A stretch of DNA of 61,571 bases from Chitinophagaceae bacterium (GTDB taxonomy: Bacteria > Bacteroidota > Bacteroidia > Chitinophagales > Chitinophagaceae), in contig CAHJWK010000012.1 of the NCBI GenBank assembly GCA_903642275.1, positions 1 to 61,571 on the forward strand, in the 5' to 3' direction. The translations under genes and the position numbers were made by a program. The notes under the pieces were generated by a model. It ran no database searches, had not been told where the DNA came from, and worked only from the letters and a program-made list of their open reading frames with translations. This document shows, one piece after another, positions 6,744 through 15,992 of the stretch (positions within the stretch are counted from its first letter, which is position 1; every line of letters starts with the position of its first letter).

Positions 6744-8621
6744 ATGCATTATGTTTCGGCAGAAGAGATTACAAAAAGTTTCAGGTCTGAGCCATTATTT
6801 AATAAAATTTCATTTAATGTTTCTGAAGGTGATAAAATTGCGTTGGTTGCACGCAACGGTTTTGGCAAAAGCACTTTATTAAAAATAATTGCCGGTGCAG
6901 AAACGGTTGATGAAGGCAAGGTGTGGGTACACAAAGACGTAACGGTTGCTTTATTTGAACAGGAACCGAAATTTGATGAAAGCAAAACCGTAATTGAAAA
7001 TATTTTCAATCAAAAAAATGAAATACTTATTGCTATCAAAGAATATGAAGATGCACTTGAACAAAATGATGAGAAAGCGATATCTGCTTCATTAATTAAA
7101 ATAGATGATTTAAATGCCTGGGATTTTGATGCCAAGGTGAAACAGATATTTGGCAAGCTTAATATTCATCAGCTTCAATCAAAAATAAATAAATTAAGTG
7201 GAGGTCAGCGAAAGCGCATTGCACTGGCGCAAACACTTATAAATACAGGCTTTGATCATAAACATACATTGCTGATAATGGATGAGCCAACGAACCATCT
7301 TGATATTGAAATGGTGGAATGGCTAGAACATTATTTAGGCCATGAAAACATAACACTGCTGCTGGTAACACATGACCGTTATTTTTTAGATAACGTTTGT
7401 GAAGAAATTTGGGAAATTGATGATGCAAAGCTTTACACATATAAAGGTGATTACGAAAATTTTTTAGAGAAAAAAGCTGCACGTATTGAGAATGATCAAT
7501 CAAATATTGATAAAGCAAAAAATTTATACCGCCGGGAGCTGGAATGGGTACGCAAACAACCTAAAGCAAGAACCACAAAATCTAAAAGCCGCTTAGATGC
7601 TTTTAATAATGTTGAAAAGAAAGCAAAACAAAAAATTGTTGATGTAAATATGGAATTGCAGATTAAAATGACAAGGCTTGGCGGTAAGATTGCTGAAATG
7701 AAAAAAGTATCTAAGCGCTTTGATAACAAGATAATTTTAAATGGTTTTGATTATACTTTTAACAAAGGTGAACGTATTGGCGTTATCGGCAAGAATGGTG
7801 TTGGTAAATCAACATTCATTAATCTTTTGCAAGGCATTGACCAACCAGACAGTGGTAAAATAAATGTGGGTGATACGATTGTGTTTGGTAATTTTTCGCA
7901 GGAAGGTTTGATAATTAAAGATGATGTGCGTGTGATTGAATATGTAAAAACTTTTGCTGAAAATTTTCCGTTGGCGAAAGGTGGAAGCTTAAGCGCAGCG
8001 CAGTTTTTAGAGCTTTTTCTTTTTTCTCCTGAAAAGCAATATGCTTATTTATCGTTATTAAGCGGCGGTGAAAAAAAGCGTTTGCAATTGCTGGTTGTGT
8101 TATTCAGCAATCCTAATTTTTTAATTCTTGATGAACCAACCAATGATCTTGACCTGCCAACATTAAGTGTGCTTGAAAGTTTTTTAAGTGAATACTCGGG
8201 TTGCATTTTGATTGTGTCGCATGACCGTTATTTTATGGATAAATTGGTTAATCATCTATTTGTGTTTGAAGGTGATGGTGTGATAAAAGATTTTGCCGGA
8301 AATTATACGCAATACAGGATGCAGGAAAGTCAACAGCCAACAGTCAATAGTCAACTACAGCTTGAAAATACTATTGTTAAAAATGATAACGGGAAACAAT
8401 CAACTTTAAGCAAAAAATTAAATTACAAAGAGAAGCGTGAGTATGAATTGCTTGAAAAAGAAATTGCTGAACTTGAAAAAGAACGCAGCAATCTTTCAGG
8501 CAAACTAAGTACCAACATAAGTTATGATGAAGTAAGTATAACAAGTGAAAGATTACTTGTTATAAATTCTATGCTGGAAAAAAAAGAAATGCGTTGGTTA
8601 GAGTTAAGTGAGCTTGTTTAA
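6744..8621 (+). CDS. ABC-F family ATPase (Uup/EttA-like)
   Basis: 625 residues with two ATP-binding cassettes and no membrane segments, the ABC-F layout of ribosome-associated translation factors. Cassette 1: Walker A ARNGFGKST (residues 36-44; the usual first Gly is Ala), signature LSGGQRKRIAL, Walker B LLIMDEPTNHLD. A charged inter-domain linker (about 235-310) follows. Cassette 2: Walker A GKNGVGKST (about 347), signature LSGGEKKRLQL, Walker B LILDEPTNDLD. The C-terminal 70 residues form a coiled coil as in Uup. A heptamer repeat encodes residues 529-537 between cassette 2 and the coil. The gene ends in a 4-bp overlap with the convergent ypdA-like gene. Subfamily is not resolved. Confidence 0.93.
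   Translation: MHYVSAEEITKSFRSEPLFNKISFNVSEGDKIALVARNGFGKSTLLKIIAGAETVDEGKVWVHKDVTVALFEQEPKFDESKTVIENIFNQKNEILIAIKEYEDALEQNDEKAISASLIKIDDLNAWDFDAKVKQIFGKLNIHQLQSKINKLSGGQRKRIALAQTLINTGFDHKHTLLIMDEPTNHLDIEMVEWLEHYLGHENITLLLVTHDRYFLDNVCEEIWEIDDAKLYTYKGDYENFLEKKAARIENDQSNIDKAKNLYRRELEWVRKQPKARTTKSKSRLDAFNNVEKKAKQKIVDVNMELQIKMTRLGGKIAEMKKVSKRFDNKIILNGFDYTFNKGERIGVIGKNGVGKSTFINLLQGIDQPDSGKINVGDTIVFGNFSQEGLIIKDDVRVIEYVKTFAENFPLAKGGSLSAAQFLELFLFSPEKQYAYLSLLSGGEKKRLQLLVVLFSNPNFLILDEPTNDLDLPTLSVLESFLSEYSGCILIVSHDRYFMDKLVNHLFVFEGDGVIKDFAGNYTQYRMQESQQPTVNSQLQLENTIVKNDNGKQSTLSKKLNYKEKREYELLEKEIAELEKERSNLSGKLSTNISYDEVSITSERLLVINSMLEKKEMRWLELSELV
8328..8355 (+). repeat. Four AGTCAAC heptamers inside the ABC-F reading frame
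   Basis: Four adjoining 7-mers, AGTCAAC, AGCCAAC, AGTCAAT and AGTCAAC, encode SQQPTVNSQ in the flexible stretch between the second nucleotide-binding domain and the C-terminal coiled coil. The core matches the first units of the array in gldD (3587-3656). 28 bp keeps neither a codon multiple nor a frame by itself, so flanking changes must have compensated. Confidence 0.75.
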
Positions 8622-9583
8622 ATTTTTGAAATAGCATTAATAATTTTTTCCGCATGTACTCTTGAATTTTCTATAAACAATTTATGCGTATCAAAACCAC
8701 CGCAAACAACACCGGCTAAATAAATGCCTTTCTGATTTGTTTCCATTGTTTCACCATTGTATAACGGGCATTGCTTTTCATCCTCAGACAAAGTAATTTT
8801 TAAATGTTTTAATAAATTAAAATCAGGATGATAACCAGTAAGTGCCAAAACAAAATCATTTTCAATTGTAATTAAACCATCCGGTGTATCTATATCAACT
8901 TCATTCAATCTTACCTCTTTAAGATTTGAATTAAAATACGCTTTAATACTGCCTTCTTTAATACGATTTTCTATATCCGGCTTTACCCAGTATTTTACAC
9001 TTTTACCGATAACATCTTTGCGCACAACCATAGTAACGTTTGCGCCTTTACGCCAGGTTTCCAAAGCAGCATCTACGGAAGAATTACTTGCACCAATTAC
9101 CAACACTTTTTGAAAAGCATAATAATGCGGATCATCATAATAATGCTTCACTTTAGATAAATTTTCCCCAGGCACATGCAACATTTGCGGCAGATCATAA
9201 AAACCTGTTGCTGTAATTATATTGTTCGCTGCGTATTCATGTTTATTGGTTGTTATCTTAAATGAATTATCAGTCTGACGTTGTACATCTTCAACTTTTT
9301 CAAACAGGTTAATTTTTAAATGATAATCATTTGCAACTCTTCTGTAATACTCCAAAGCCTCTGCCCGCTTAGGTTTCGGGTTAAGGCTCATAAACGGAAC
9401 ATCACCGATTTCAAGCCTTTCAGACGTTGAAAAAAAACTCATGTTTACCGGGTAATTATATAAGCTGTTTACCAAACAACCTTTCTCAACAATAATGTAA
9501 TTAAGATTTGCCTTTCGCGCTGCAATACCACAAGCTAAACCAATCGGTCCGCCACCGATAATAAACACATCATAACTGCTCAT
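8618..9583 (-). CDS. ypdA: YpdA-family NAD(P)H-dependent flavoprotein (putative bacillithiol disulfide reductase)
   Basis: 321-residue flavin disulfide reductase-like protein. The FAD dinucleotide-binding motif GGGPIGLACG is at 10-19 and the second Rossmann motif GASNSSVDAALE near 168. A GYHPDF and GIYLAGVVCGG block near the C-terminus contacts FAD. There is no CxxC pair, which fits YpdA/Bdr rather than thioredoxin reductase. YpdA reduces bacillithiol disulfide, and many Bacteroidota make bacillithiol; the substrate here is inferred. Stop codons of this gene and the convergent ABC-F gene overlap within TTTAAA. Confidence 0.85.
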   Translation of the reverse strand: MSSYDVFIIGGGPIGLACGIAARKANLNYIIVEKGCLVNSLYNYPVNMSFFSTSERLEIGDVPFMSLNPKPKRAEALEYYRRVANDYHLKINLFEKVEDVQRQTDNSFKITTNKHEYAANNIITATGFYDLPQMLHVPGENLSKVKHYYDDPHYYAFQKVLVIGASNSSVDAALETWRKGANVTMVVRKDVIGKSVKYWVKPDIENRIKEGSIKAYFNSNLKEVRLNEVDIDTPDGLITIENDFVLALTGYHPDFNLLKHLKITLSEDEKQCPLYNGETMETNQKGIYLAGVVCGGFDTHKLFIENSRVHAEKIINAISKI

Positions 9584-9637
9584 ACATCAAAACTAAAAAC
9601 AAAGTATTAAATAATCTGAATAAGGCTGAACGCAGAA

Positions 9638-10378
9638 TCAATTATTAACTTTAATCATCACAAGCAATTTTCTTTCTATATCAGCAGTACCATCAATAAG
9701 CTTTGCCTGGAAATTTAATTGTTTAACATTACCGGCTTTTGTATTAAACTCAAAAGTTTTTTGAACAGTATTATGATTAGAAACTAAGAAAGTTATTACC
9801 TCCTGTTTTACATCATTGCGATGCCAGAACGGATTGTTAATTTCTGTTAAGCGGCTGCCTTCACCAGGAGCTTGATCCAGTTCAAATAATTCTATAAAAG
9901 CTTTATTAACTTTTACAATTCTTAAATGACTGTCAAGTATCATTAATGCAGATTCTTTAATTGATTCAAAAACAGTATCAATAAATTCATGCGACTGTAA
10001 CAAAAATCTTTCAAGCTGTTTTTGCGCATGAATATTATGTACCACTTTAACCACATAAGTAGCATTATCTTTTTCTGCCAAAACAGATTCACCATTAACC
10101 CATATATTATAACCATCTTTATGAATAAGATAGTTTTCATCGCTGGCAGCTCCACTTGTAAGCACCTTTTGAATTTCCTGTTCCGGCTTATTTATCTGCT
10201 TGTCATTTTCTGTGAATAAAACAGAAAAATTTTTACCGTTTAAATCATCAGCATGATAACCAAAATGACTGGTGAAGGCATTATTAATATTTATAATTGT
10301 GCCTTCTTTATCCATAATGATAATACTGTTAAATCTTGCATTGTCAAACAATGTATCAAAGAAAGTAGAAGTATTCAA
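9638..10378 (-). CDS. Stand-alone double PAS-domain protein
   Basis: 246 residues made of two PAS domains, about 10-122 and 130-244. The first has IIIMDKEGTIININNAFTSHFGY and the PAC-like NYLIHKDGYNIWVNGE; the second has SALMILDSHLRIVKVNKAFIELFEL. There is no histidine kinase, GGDEF, receiver or HTH region before the stop. It could be a soluble ligand or redox sensor acting through a partner, or the remnant of a longer sensor. No signal peptide. A strong terminator hairpin separates it from clpB upstream, so it is probably transcribed alone. Confidence 0.75.
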   Translation of the reverse strand: MNTSTFFDTLFDNARFNSIIIMDKEGTIININNAFTSHFGYHADDLNGKNFSVLFTENDKQINKPEQEIQKVLTSGAASDENYLIHKDGYNIWVNGESVLAEKDNATYVVKVVHNIHAQKQLERFLLQSHEFIDTVFESIKESALMILDSHLRIVKVNKAFIELFELDQAPGEGSRLTEINNPFWHRNDVKQEVITFLVSNHNTVQKTFEFNTKAGNVKQLNFQAKLIDGTADIERKLLVMIKVNN

Positions 10379-10415
10379 GATGATTTTTTAAGTGAGAACT
10401 AAATTACAGGAAACA

Positions 10416-10441
10416 AAAGTCTCACTATTAAGTGAGACTTT
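10416..10441 (-). terminator. Rho-independent terminator after clpB
   Basis: A perfect 11-bp stem (AAAGTCTCACT with AGTGAGACTTT) and a 4-nt loop lie 3 bp beyond the clpB stop codon. On the minus strand the stem is followed by TTTGTTT. It separates clpB from the PAS gene downstream. A partial copy of the arm (AGTGAGA) occurs again at 10391. Confidence 0.8.
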
Positions 10442-10443
10442 AA

Positions 10444-13065
10444 TTATAAATTATTAACTTTTTCAGGCACATCATTTCTAAATACAACAACATTATCAAA
10501 CACGTCAACCAATACAGGATGCAGCCTGTCAATATCACCTGAAAGAATTTTTTTGCTCAACTGGTTAACAATCTGCTTTTGAATTAAACGCTTTAATGGC
10601 CTTGCACCAAACTGCGGATCGTAACCTTGTTCCGATAAGTAATCAAGCAGATAATCTGTAAATTCTAAATGTATGTGATTTGATGCAAGCAATTTTTTAA
10701 GTGCCCTCAATTGTATGCTCACAATATTGCGTATCTCTTTTTTAAGCAACGGCTGAAACATAATAATCTCATCAACCCTGTTTAAAAACTCAGGGCGTAT
10801 TGTTTGACGAAGCAAATTCATTACTTCAAGCTTTGCAGTTTCAACCACATCTTCAAGATTGTTTTCGTTTACATTTTGAAATGCATCCTGTATCAATGTG
10901 CTTCCAATATTGGAAGTCATTATAATAATTGTGTTTTTGAAATTTACAACACGGCCTTTATTATCTGTTAGCCTTCCGTCATCCAGCACCTGCAATAAAA
11001 CATTCCATACATCCGGATGTGCTTTCTCAATTTCATCGAGCAAAACAACGCTATAGGGTTTGCGACGTACGGCTTCTGTTAATTGCCCACTTTCATCATA
11101 ACCAACATATCCCGGAGGCGCACCAACCAATCTTGATACCGTATGTTTTTCCTGGTATTCACTCATATCAATACGCGTCATCATGCTTTCATCATCAAAT
11201 AAATACTCAGCAAGTGCTTTGGCAAGCTCGGTTTTACCCACACCAGTTGTACCTAAAAATATAAATGAACCAATTGGTTTTTTGGGATCCTGCAAGCCTG
11301 CGCGGCTCCTGCGAATGGCATCTGCCACAGCAACGATTGCTTCTTCCTGTCCAACCACTCTTTCATGCAAATGTTCTTCAAGCTGCAACAGTTTTTGTTT
11401 TTCACTTTGCATCATTCGTGTAACAGGAATACCGGTTGCCTTTGCAACATTTTCAGCAATATCTTCCGCATCAACTTCTTCTTTCATCAGCCTTTTGTTA
11501 TGCTGGCTTAATTCATTTAATTGTTCGGTAAGTTTATCAATTGTTTTTTCCTGTTCTTTAATTTTTCCATAACGTATCTCTGCAACCTTACCGTAATCGC
11601 CATTGCGTTCAGCCTGTTCTGCTTCTAATTTTAATTGCTCTATTGAAGCGTTAGCATTCTGAATTTTATCAACCAAATCTTTTTCCTGTTTCCATTTTGC
11701 TTTTAATGTATCACGCTTAACCGTTAGGTTACTTATCTCAATACCAAGCAATCTTAATTTGTCTTCATCATTTTCGCGTTTGATAGCTTCCCGTTCTATT
11801 TCAAGCTGACGGATTTGTCTTTCGAGATTATCCAGTTCTTCCGGCATTGAATTCATTTCAAGGCGAAGCTTTGCAGCACTTTCATCAATCAAATCAATTG
11901 CTTTATCAGGCAAAAATCTATCGGTGATATAACGATGTGATAATTCAACAGCAGCAACAATTGCTTCATCTTTTATTCGCACATGATGATGTGTTTCATA
12001 ACGATCTTTCAAGCCGCGTAAAATAGAAATAGCATCTTCCACATTCGGTTCTGCAATCATCACTTTTTGAAAACGGCGCTCCAGCGCTTTATCTTTTTCA
12101 AAAAACTTTTGATACTCATTCAACGTTGTTGCACCAACTGTACGCAACTCACCACGTGCCAAAGCAGGCTTCAAAATGTTAGCTGCATCCATTGCACCTT
12201 CACCGCCACCAGCACCAACCAGCGTGTGTATTTCATCAATAAATAAAATAATCTCGCCATCACTTGTACTAACTTCTTTTACCACACTCTTTAATCTTTC
12301 TTCAAACTCGCCTTTATATTTTGCGCCGGCAATCAATTGTCCAATATCAAGCGCATAAATAATTTTTGACTTCAGGTTTTCAGGTACATCGCCGTTCACA
12401 ATTCGATGTGCAATACCTTCTGCAATGGCTGTTTTACCAACACCAGGTTCACCCACCAATATCGGGTTATTTTTTGTTCTGCGGGAAAGTATGTGCAGTG
12501 TTCTTCTTATCTCTTCATCACGGCCAATAACAGGATCAAGTTTACCTTGTCTTGCCATCTCGTTCAGATTTCTTGCATACTTGTTCAACGCATTAAATTC
12601 CTGCGACTGCGTTTGTGATGTTACCGTTTCGCCTTTGCGCAAATCTTTTACAGCTGCTATTAAACCCTTTTCTGTTAAGCCAGCATTTTTTAAAAGCTTG
12701 GCTGATGCATCATTACCCTGCAAAACAGCAAGCAACAAATGTTCAGGTGTTACAAATTCATCATTAAATTGCTTTAATACAGCACCTGCACGCAGCATAA
12801 CATTGTTTACATCGCGGCTTGCAGATTGCGCTGCTTCACCGGTAATTTTTGGCAGCTTGCTGATGAGCTCCTCAAGCTTTGTATCAAGCAAATTCAGCGT
12901 AACATTATTTTTCTTTAAAAGATATTCAACCGGTGAATCCTGTTGTTCCAACAAAGCTTTTAATATGTGCTCTGTTTCAATATTTGGATTTCCATTATTA
13001 AAAGCAAGCTGCTGTGCCTGTTGAAAGGCTTCGGCTGCTTTTATTGTAAAATTTCCTAAGTTCAT
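10444..13065 (-). CDS. clpB: ATP-dependent disaggregase ClpB
   Basis: 873 residues, normal for ClpB (Hsp104), which rescues aggregated proteins with DnaK. Layout: ClpN domain (1-150), AAA+ 1 with Walker [10 protein letters not shown] near 205 and Walker [16 protein letters not shown], a long middle coiled coil (about 405-530) that marks ClpB rather than ClpA/C, and AAA+ 2 with Walker [10 protein letters not shown] near 607 and GAPPGYVGY pore loop. Arginine-finger regions are present ([18 protein letters not shown]). Monocistronic: the next gene upstream is divergent, and a terminator follows. No CIRCE or HAIR box is evident in the 200 bp upstream. Confidence 0.98.
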   Translation of the reverse strand: MNLGNFTIKAAEAFQQAQQLAFNNGNPNIETEHILKALLEQQDSPVEYLLKKNNVTLNLLDTKLEELISKLPKITGEAAQSASRDVNNVMLRAGAVLKQFNDEFVTPEHLLLAVLQGNDASAKLLKNAGLTEKGLIAAVKDLRKGETVTSQTQSQEFNALNKYARNLNEMARQGKLDPVIGRDEEIRRTLHILSRRTKNNPILVGEPGVGKTAIAEGIAHRIVNGDVPENLKSKIIYALDIGQLIAGAKYKGEFEERLKSVVKEVSTSDGEIILFIDEIHTLVGAGGGEGAMDAANILKPALARGELRTVGATTLNEYQKFFEKDKALERRFQKVMIAEPNVEDAISILRGLKDRYETHHHVRIKDEAIVAAVELSHRYITDRFLPDKAIDLIDESAAKLRLEMNSMPEELDNLERQIRQLEIEREAIKRENDEDKLRLLGIEISNLTVKRDTLKAKWKQEKDLVDKIQNANASIEQLKLEAEQAERNGDYGKVAEIRYGKIKEQEKTIDKLTEQLNELSQHNKRLMKEEVDAEDIAENVAKATGIPVTRMMQSEKQKLLQLEEHLHERVVGQEEAIVAVADAIRRSRAGLQDPKKPIGSFIFLGTTGVGKTELAKALAEYLFDDESMMTRIDMSEYQEKHTVSRLVGAPPGYVGYDESGQLTEAVRRKPYSVVLLDEIEKAHPDVWNVLLQVLDDGRLTDNKGRVVNFKNTIIIMTSNIGSTLIQDAFQNVNENNLEDVVETAKLEVMNLLRQTIRPEFLNRVDEIIMFQPLLKKEIRNIVSIQLRALKKLLASNHIHLEFTDYLLDYLSEQGYDPQFGARPLKRLIQKQIVNQLSKKILSGDIDRLHPVLVDVFDNVVVFRNDVPEKVNNL

Positions 13066-13242
13066 ATTTTTTCTCTTTAAATTTTGTTTGAACGATTGCG
13101 CTCAAAGTCAACTTTAATGATCAAAAATCATTCATTAGTTTAAAAGGGTTTGGTTAATGAAACTATGGCATTTTTACCAGTGATTACATGCTTTAATTAC
13201 AGATATTTTTTAATTTTTCTGCAAACATTTCCGGTTGTAATT

Positions 13243-13250
13243 TAAGTTTG
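13243..13250 (+). promoter_or_regulatory. Candidate -7 box (TAAGTTTG) for the 13270 gene
   Basis: Exact match to TAnnTTTG, 19 bp before the start codon, which would give a 5' leader of about 13 nt. No good TTTG -33 element was found at the expected spacing, so confidence is modest. Confidence 0.35.
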
Positions 13251-13269
13251 TGCAAAAACAAATACTGGC

Positions 13270-14076
13270 ATGAGGAGATTTGTAATATTAACTGCTGCAA
13301 TTTTATTTTTTTTAAAAACCGAGGCGCAAAAAGAAAACCATCACTGGCTTAAAGGCATGTATGTTCAGTGGGGGTATAATTCTGAAATTTATACGCACAG
13401 TAATATTCATTTTAAAATGAGCAATGGTAATAATTTTACATTGCACCATGCAAGGGCACATGATACTAACGGTTTCAGTGATATTTATAAAAAGCCAACG
13501 CAAATAAGTATTCCGCAATACAATTACAGGTTTGGATTTTATTTGAATAATGCATTTACGAAGGCAATTGAAATAAATTTTGACCATGCAAAATATATAG
13601 TTACTGATGGGCAAAACGTGTATGTAACCGGAACAATTGATAAAGTGCATGTTGATGGTGACAGCATTTTAAACCGTGCAACTTTTTTACATTTTGAACA
13701 TACAGATGGTGCCAACTGGCTTCACATAAATTATGTTGAGCAGAAGCCGTTGTTTTTAACCAAAGCAAAAAAAAGAGACTTGCTAACGCTTATATATAAA
13801 GCTGGTGCAGGTATAAATATTCCGCGTACAGATTTTACCTGGCGTGGGGAAAGACTTAACAACGATTTTCATATTGCAGGTTACAACTTTGCGGCAGAAG
13901 GCGGCTTGCGTTTTTACCCGTTAAAAAAATGGTTTTTAGAAGCCACTGCGAAAACCGGTTATGTGCGTTATGTAAACGCGCTGGTTGATACTAAAACATC
14001 AAAGGGCAATCGTGCAACACATGGCATTGGATACCTTGAAGAAATTGTAACATTGGGTTACCAGTTCAGGTTGTAA
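13270..14076 (+). CDS. Exported protein, probable outer-membrane beta-barrel
   Basis: 268 residues of unknown function. An N-terminal signal peptide (MRRFVILTAAILFFLKTEAQ) is cleaved near residue 20. The rest alternates polar and hydrophobic or aromatic residues typical of beta-strands (YNYRFGFYLN, IHFKMSNGNNFTLHHARAH). It ends with EEIVTLGYQFRL, an amphipathic terminal strand as used for outer-membrane insertion, though the last residue is Leu rather than Phe. An outer-membrane barrel is therefore likely but not proven. It stands between clpB (divergent) and the transglutaminase pair (convergent, 6-bp gap). Confidence 0.7.
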   Translation: MRRFVILTAAILFFLKTEAQKENHHWLKGMYVQWGYNSEIYTHSNIHFKMSNGNNFTLHHARAHDTNGFSDIYKKPTQISIPQYNYRFGFYLNNAFTKAIEINFDHAKYIVTDGQNVYVTGTIDKVHVDGDSILNRATFLHFEHTDGANWLHINYVEQKPLFLTKAKKRDLLTLIYKAGAGINIPRTDFTWRGERLNNDFHIAGYNFAAEGGLRFYPLKKWFLEATAKTGYVRYVNALVDTKTSKGNRATHGIGYLEEIVTLGYQFRL

Positions 14077-14082
14077 TCAAAT

Positions 14083-15987
14083 TCAACTTGTTTTTTTCGT
14101 AAACACAATCTTACTTCTGTCTGCTTTATAAATCGCGTTTAAAAAATTACCAAAAGATTTGTAATCAGCAGCGGGAAATTTTGATGCATTCTGTTCAAAC
14201 GCTCTTACACAGTACACAATATTTTTATCAATTTTAAAATGAATTGAGTAATTGCCATACGCAGTATTTAAAACAACATCTTTTGGTAAGCTTTCAATTG
14301 CATAATCTGAAGCCAGGTTTATTATTATAGAATCCACATGTTTAAAGGAATTTTCAATCACAACGTCATACTTCCTTTCTGCTGAAGTATCAATCTTTTC
14401 TGAACTATACGTAAGCAAATCAGGCTTAAGAAAAACGCGCTTGCCTGTAACGGAAGAATAATTACTCGCCGTTAGTTTGAAGTATTCATCTATTAACGGA
14501 ATAATGGCTTTTGATTCTTTAGCGATGTAATTATCTATATCGTAAGTTGGAATATCAAATTCATGTTTAAGCTTTTCATCAAATTGTTGACGGCTCAAAT
14601 ACTCAAGCTGCAGATGCAAATTATCTGTTTCACAACCTGTATAATGTGAGCTTACTTCAGCATTTAAATTTCCGTTTGAGTCAAGGCTGGCTTTAATGTT
14701 ACGTACAAGCTGATTTTCTTTTGAAGTATAATGTGGTGTTGCAACTACATGACCTCCGTTTTCATCAGTTAATAAAGCAAATCTGTCACCGGTAAAAGTA
14801 CCCGCAAAACCTGCGGCTTTTGTCTGGCTTGTACATTCTAGCCATAAAGAATCTTTATCAAGCGGAACACATACCGTAACATGATTGAATTCATTCATAG
14901 GGAAATCCGTTTGAATCGGTTCCTCGTCTTCACCGGCTCTTATTTCAACATAATCGGCTTTTACACCCGCTTCTTTTAAAAGAGCAATCATATAATTTGA
15001 TAAAGCTTTACAATCGCCATATTTATTTGTTGCCACATAATTTGCATCGAACGGCTGCCAGCCGCCAATACCTAACTGCACACTTATGTATCTTGAGTTT
15101 TGCTGAAGATAATTATACAGAACATTTACTTTTTCGCGGACATCTTTTACATTATCCGTAAGTGCATGCACTTTTTGTTTTACATCTGCCGGTAATGCAT
15201 CTCTGCCCTGGCGCAGTTGATTCATAAAATCACCATAGCTCTTCCAGCTATCCATATTACCCTCATATTTCCCCAAGCCAAAAGTAGATGGTGCCAGCAT
15301 TATAGAAGGCATAATTTCCCGCCATGAAGGTTGAAATGGTTCTTTTTCTTTCGTGATTAAATTTTTTACTTCCCAGATATATACAACAGAGTTTTTGGTT
15401 TGAGTTATAACAGGCGGTGCAGACAGGTTAAACTGTTTATAACGGAACTTATATCCTACAGGCGTTTCCACAACCAGCTTACTGTATTGCACACTCATTA
15501 AAGCTGATATCTGAGGATCCCATGTTGAAAAATAAAACGTTTGATTGCAATCATCATTTTCTTCATATTCAACTGTGTAAGGATAATCGTTACAATAAAA
15601 ATTGTGTTCTTTATACCTGGCATCGCTCATTAAACTATAACCATCAAAGCTTGCATGATCGGAGATATCCTTTTTCTTTACTTCTTTAATTCTCTTTCCT
15701 GACTCATTGTATAAAGCACCATTTATATCATCTATAGAAGTAAACTGATCATAGTCAGTTACATAATCTGCATACTTGCTTACGGCTTCATTTAAAATTG
15801 TATAAACTTCTTTCTCATACAGGTTTACTTTTTTTTCATTGTAAATTGTAAAGTGCATTTCTGAATAACGGTTTACAACATTTGCATTCGTTTTTAATGA
15901 ATCAGGAATAAGCATTGCATTATACTCCTGCGTTTGTGCATTTTGAAAAACAAGTATCAATAAAAAAATTACAAAAAATATTTTCAT
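14083..15987 (-). CDS. Exported DUF3857/transglutaminase-like protein
   Basis: 634 residues: signal peptide (MKIFFVIFLLILVFQNAQTQ), an N-terminal DUF3857 beta domain (about 45-240), and a transglutaminase-like core (about 255-400). The catalytic Cys is in YGDCKALSNYM near residue 325 and the His in NEFNHVTVCVP near 366; the third position is the acidic residue of LWLECTSQT. A DUF3858-type C-terminal region follows. Such proteins are common and functionally uncharacterised in Bacteroidota. Location is periplasmic or outside the cell. It lies 5 bp behind a longer paralogue on the same strand, so the two form an operon. Confidence 0.85.
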   Translation of the reverse strand: MKIFFVIFLLILVFQNAQTQEYNAMLIPDSLKTNANVVNRYSEMHFTIYNEKKVNLYEKEVYTILNEAVSKYADYVTDYDQFTSIDDINGALYNESGKRIKEVKKKDISDHASFDGYSLMSDARYKEHNFYCNDYPYTVEYEENDDCNQTFYFSTWDPQISALMSVQYSKLVVETPVGYKFRYKQFNLSAPPVITQTKNSVVYIWEVKNLITKEKEPFQPSWREIMPSIMLAPSTFGLGKYEGNMDSWKSYGDFMNQLRQGRDALPADVKQKVHALTDNVKDVREKVNVLYNYLQQNSRYISVQLGIGGWQPFDANYVATNKYGDCKALSNYMIALLKEAGVKADYVEIRAGEDEEPIQTDFPMNEFNHVTVCVPLDKDSLWLECTSQTKAAGFAGTFTGDRFALLTDENGGHVVATPHYTSKENQLVRNIKASLDSNGNLNAEVSSHYTGCETDNLHLQLEYLSRQQFDEKLKHEFDIPTYDIDNYIAKESKAIIPLIDEYFKLTASNYSSVTGKRVFLKPDLLTYSSEKIDTSAERKYDVVIENSFKHVDSIIINLASDYAIESLPKDVVLNTAYGNYSIHFKIDKNIVYCVRAFEQNASKFPAADYKSFGNFLNAIYKADRSKIVFTKKTS

Positions 15988-15992
15988 AAATG

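Noticed and set aside
11183-11572. 129-codon plus-strand frame opposite clpB
   Set aside because: Antisense shadow within the ClpB second AAA+ domain and middle region; no independent support.
12425-13024. 199-codon plus-strand frame opposite clpB
   Set aside because: Fully antisense to the conserved ClpB N-terminal and first AAA+ region, Ser/Cys-rich shadow translation with no domain.
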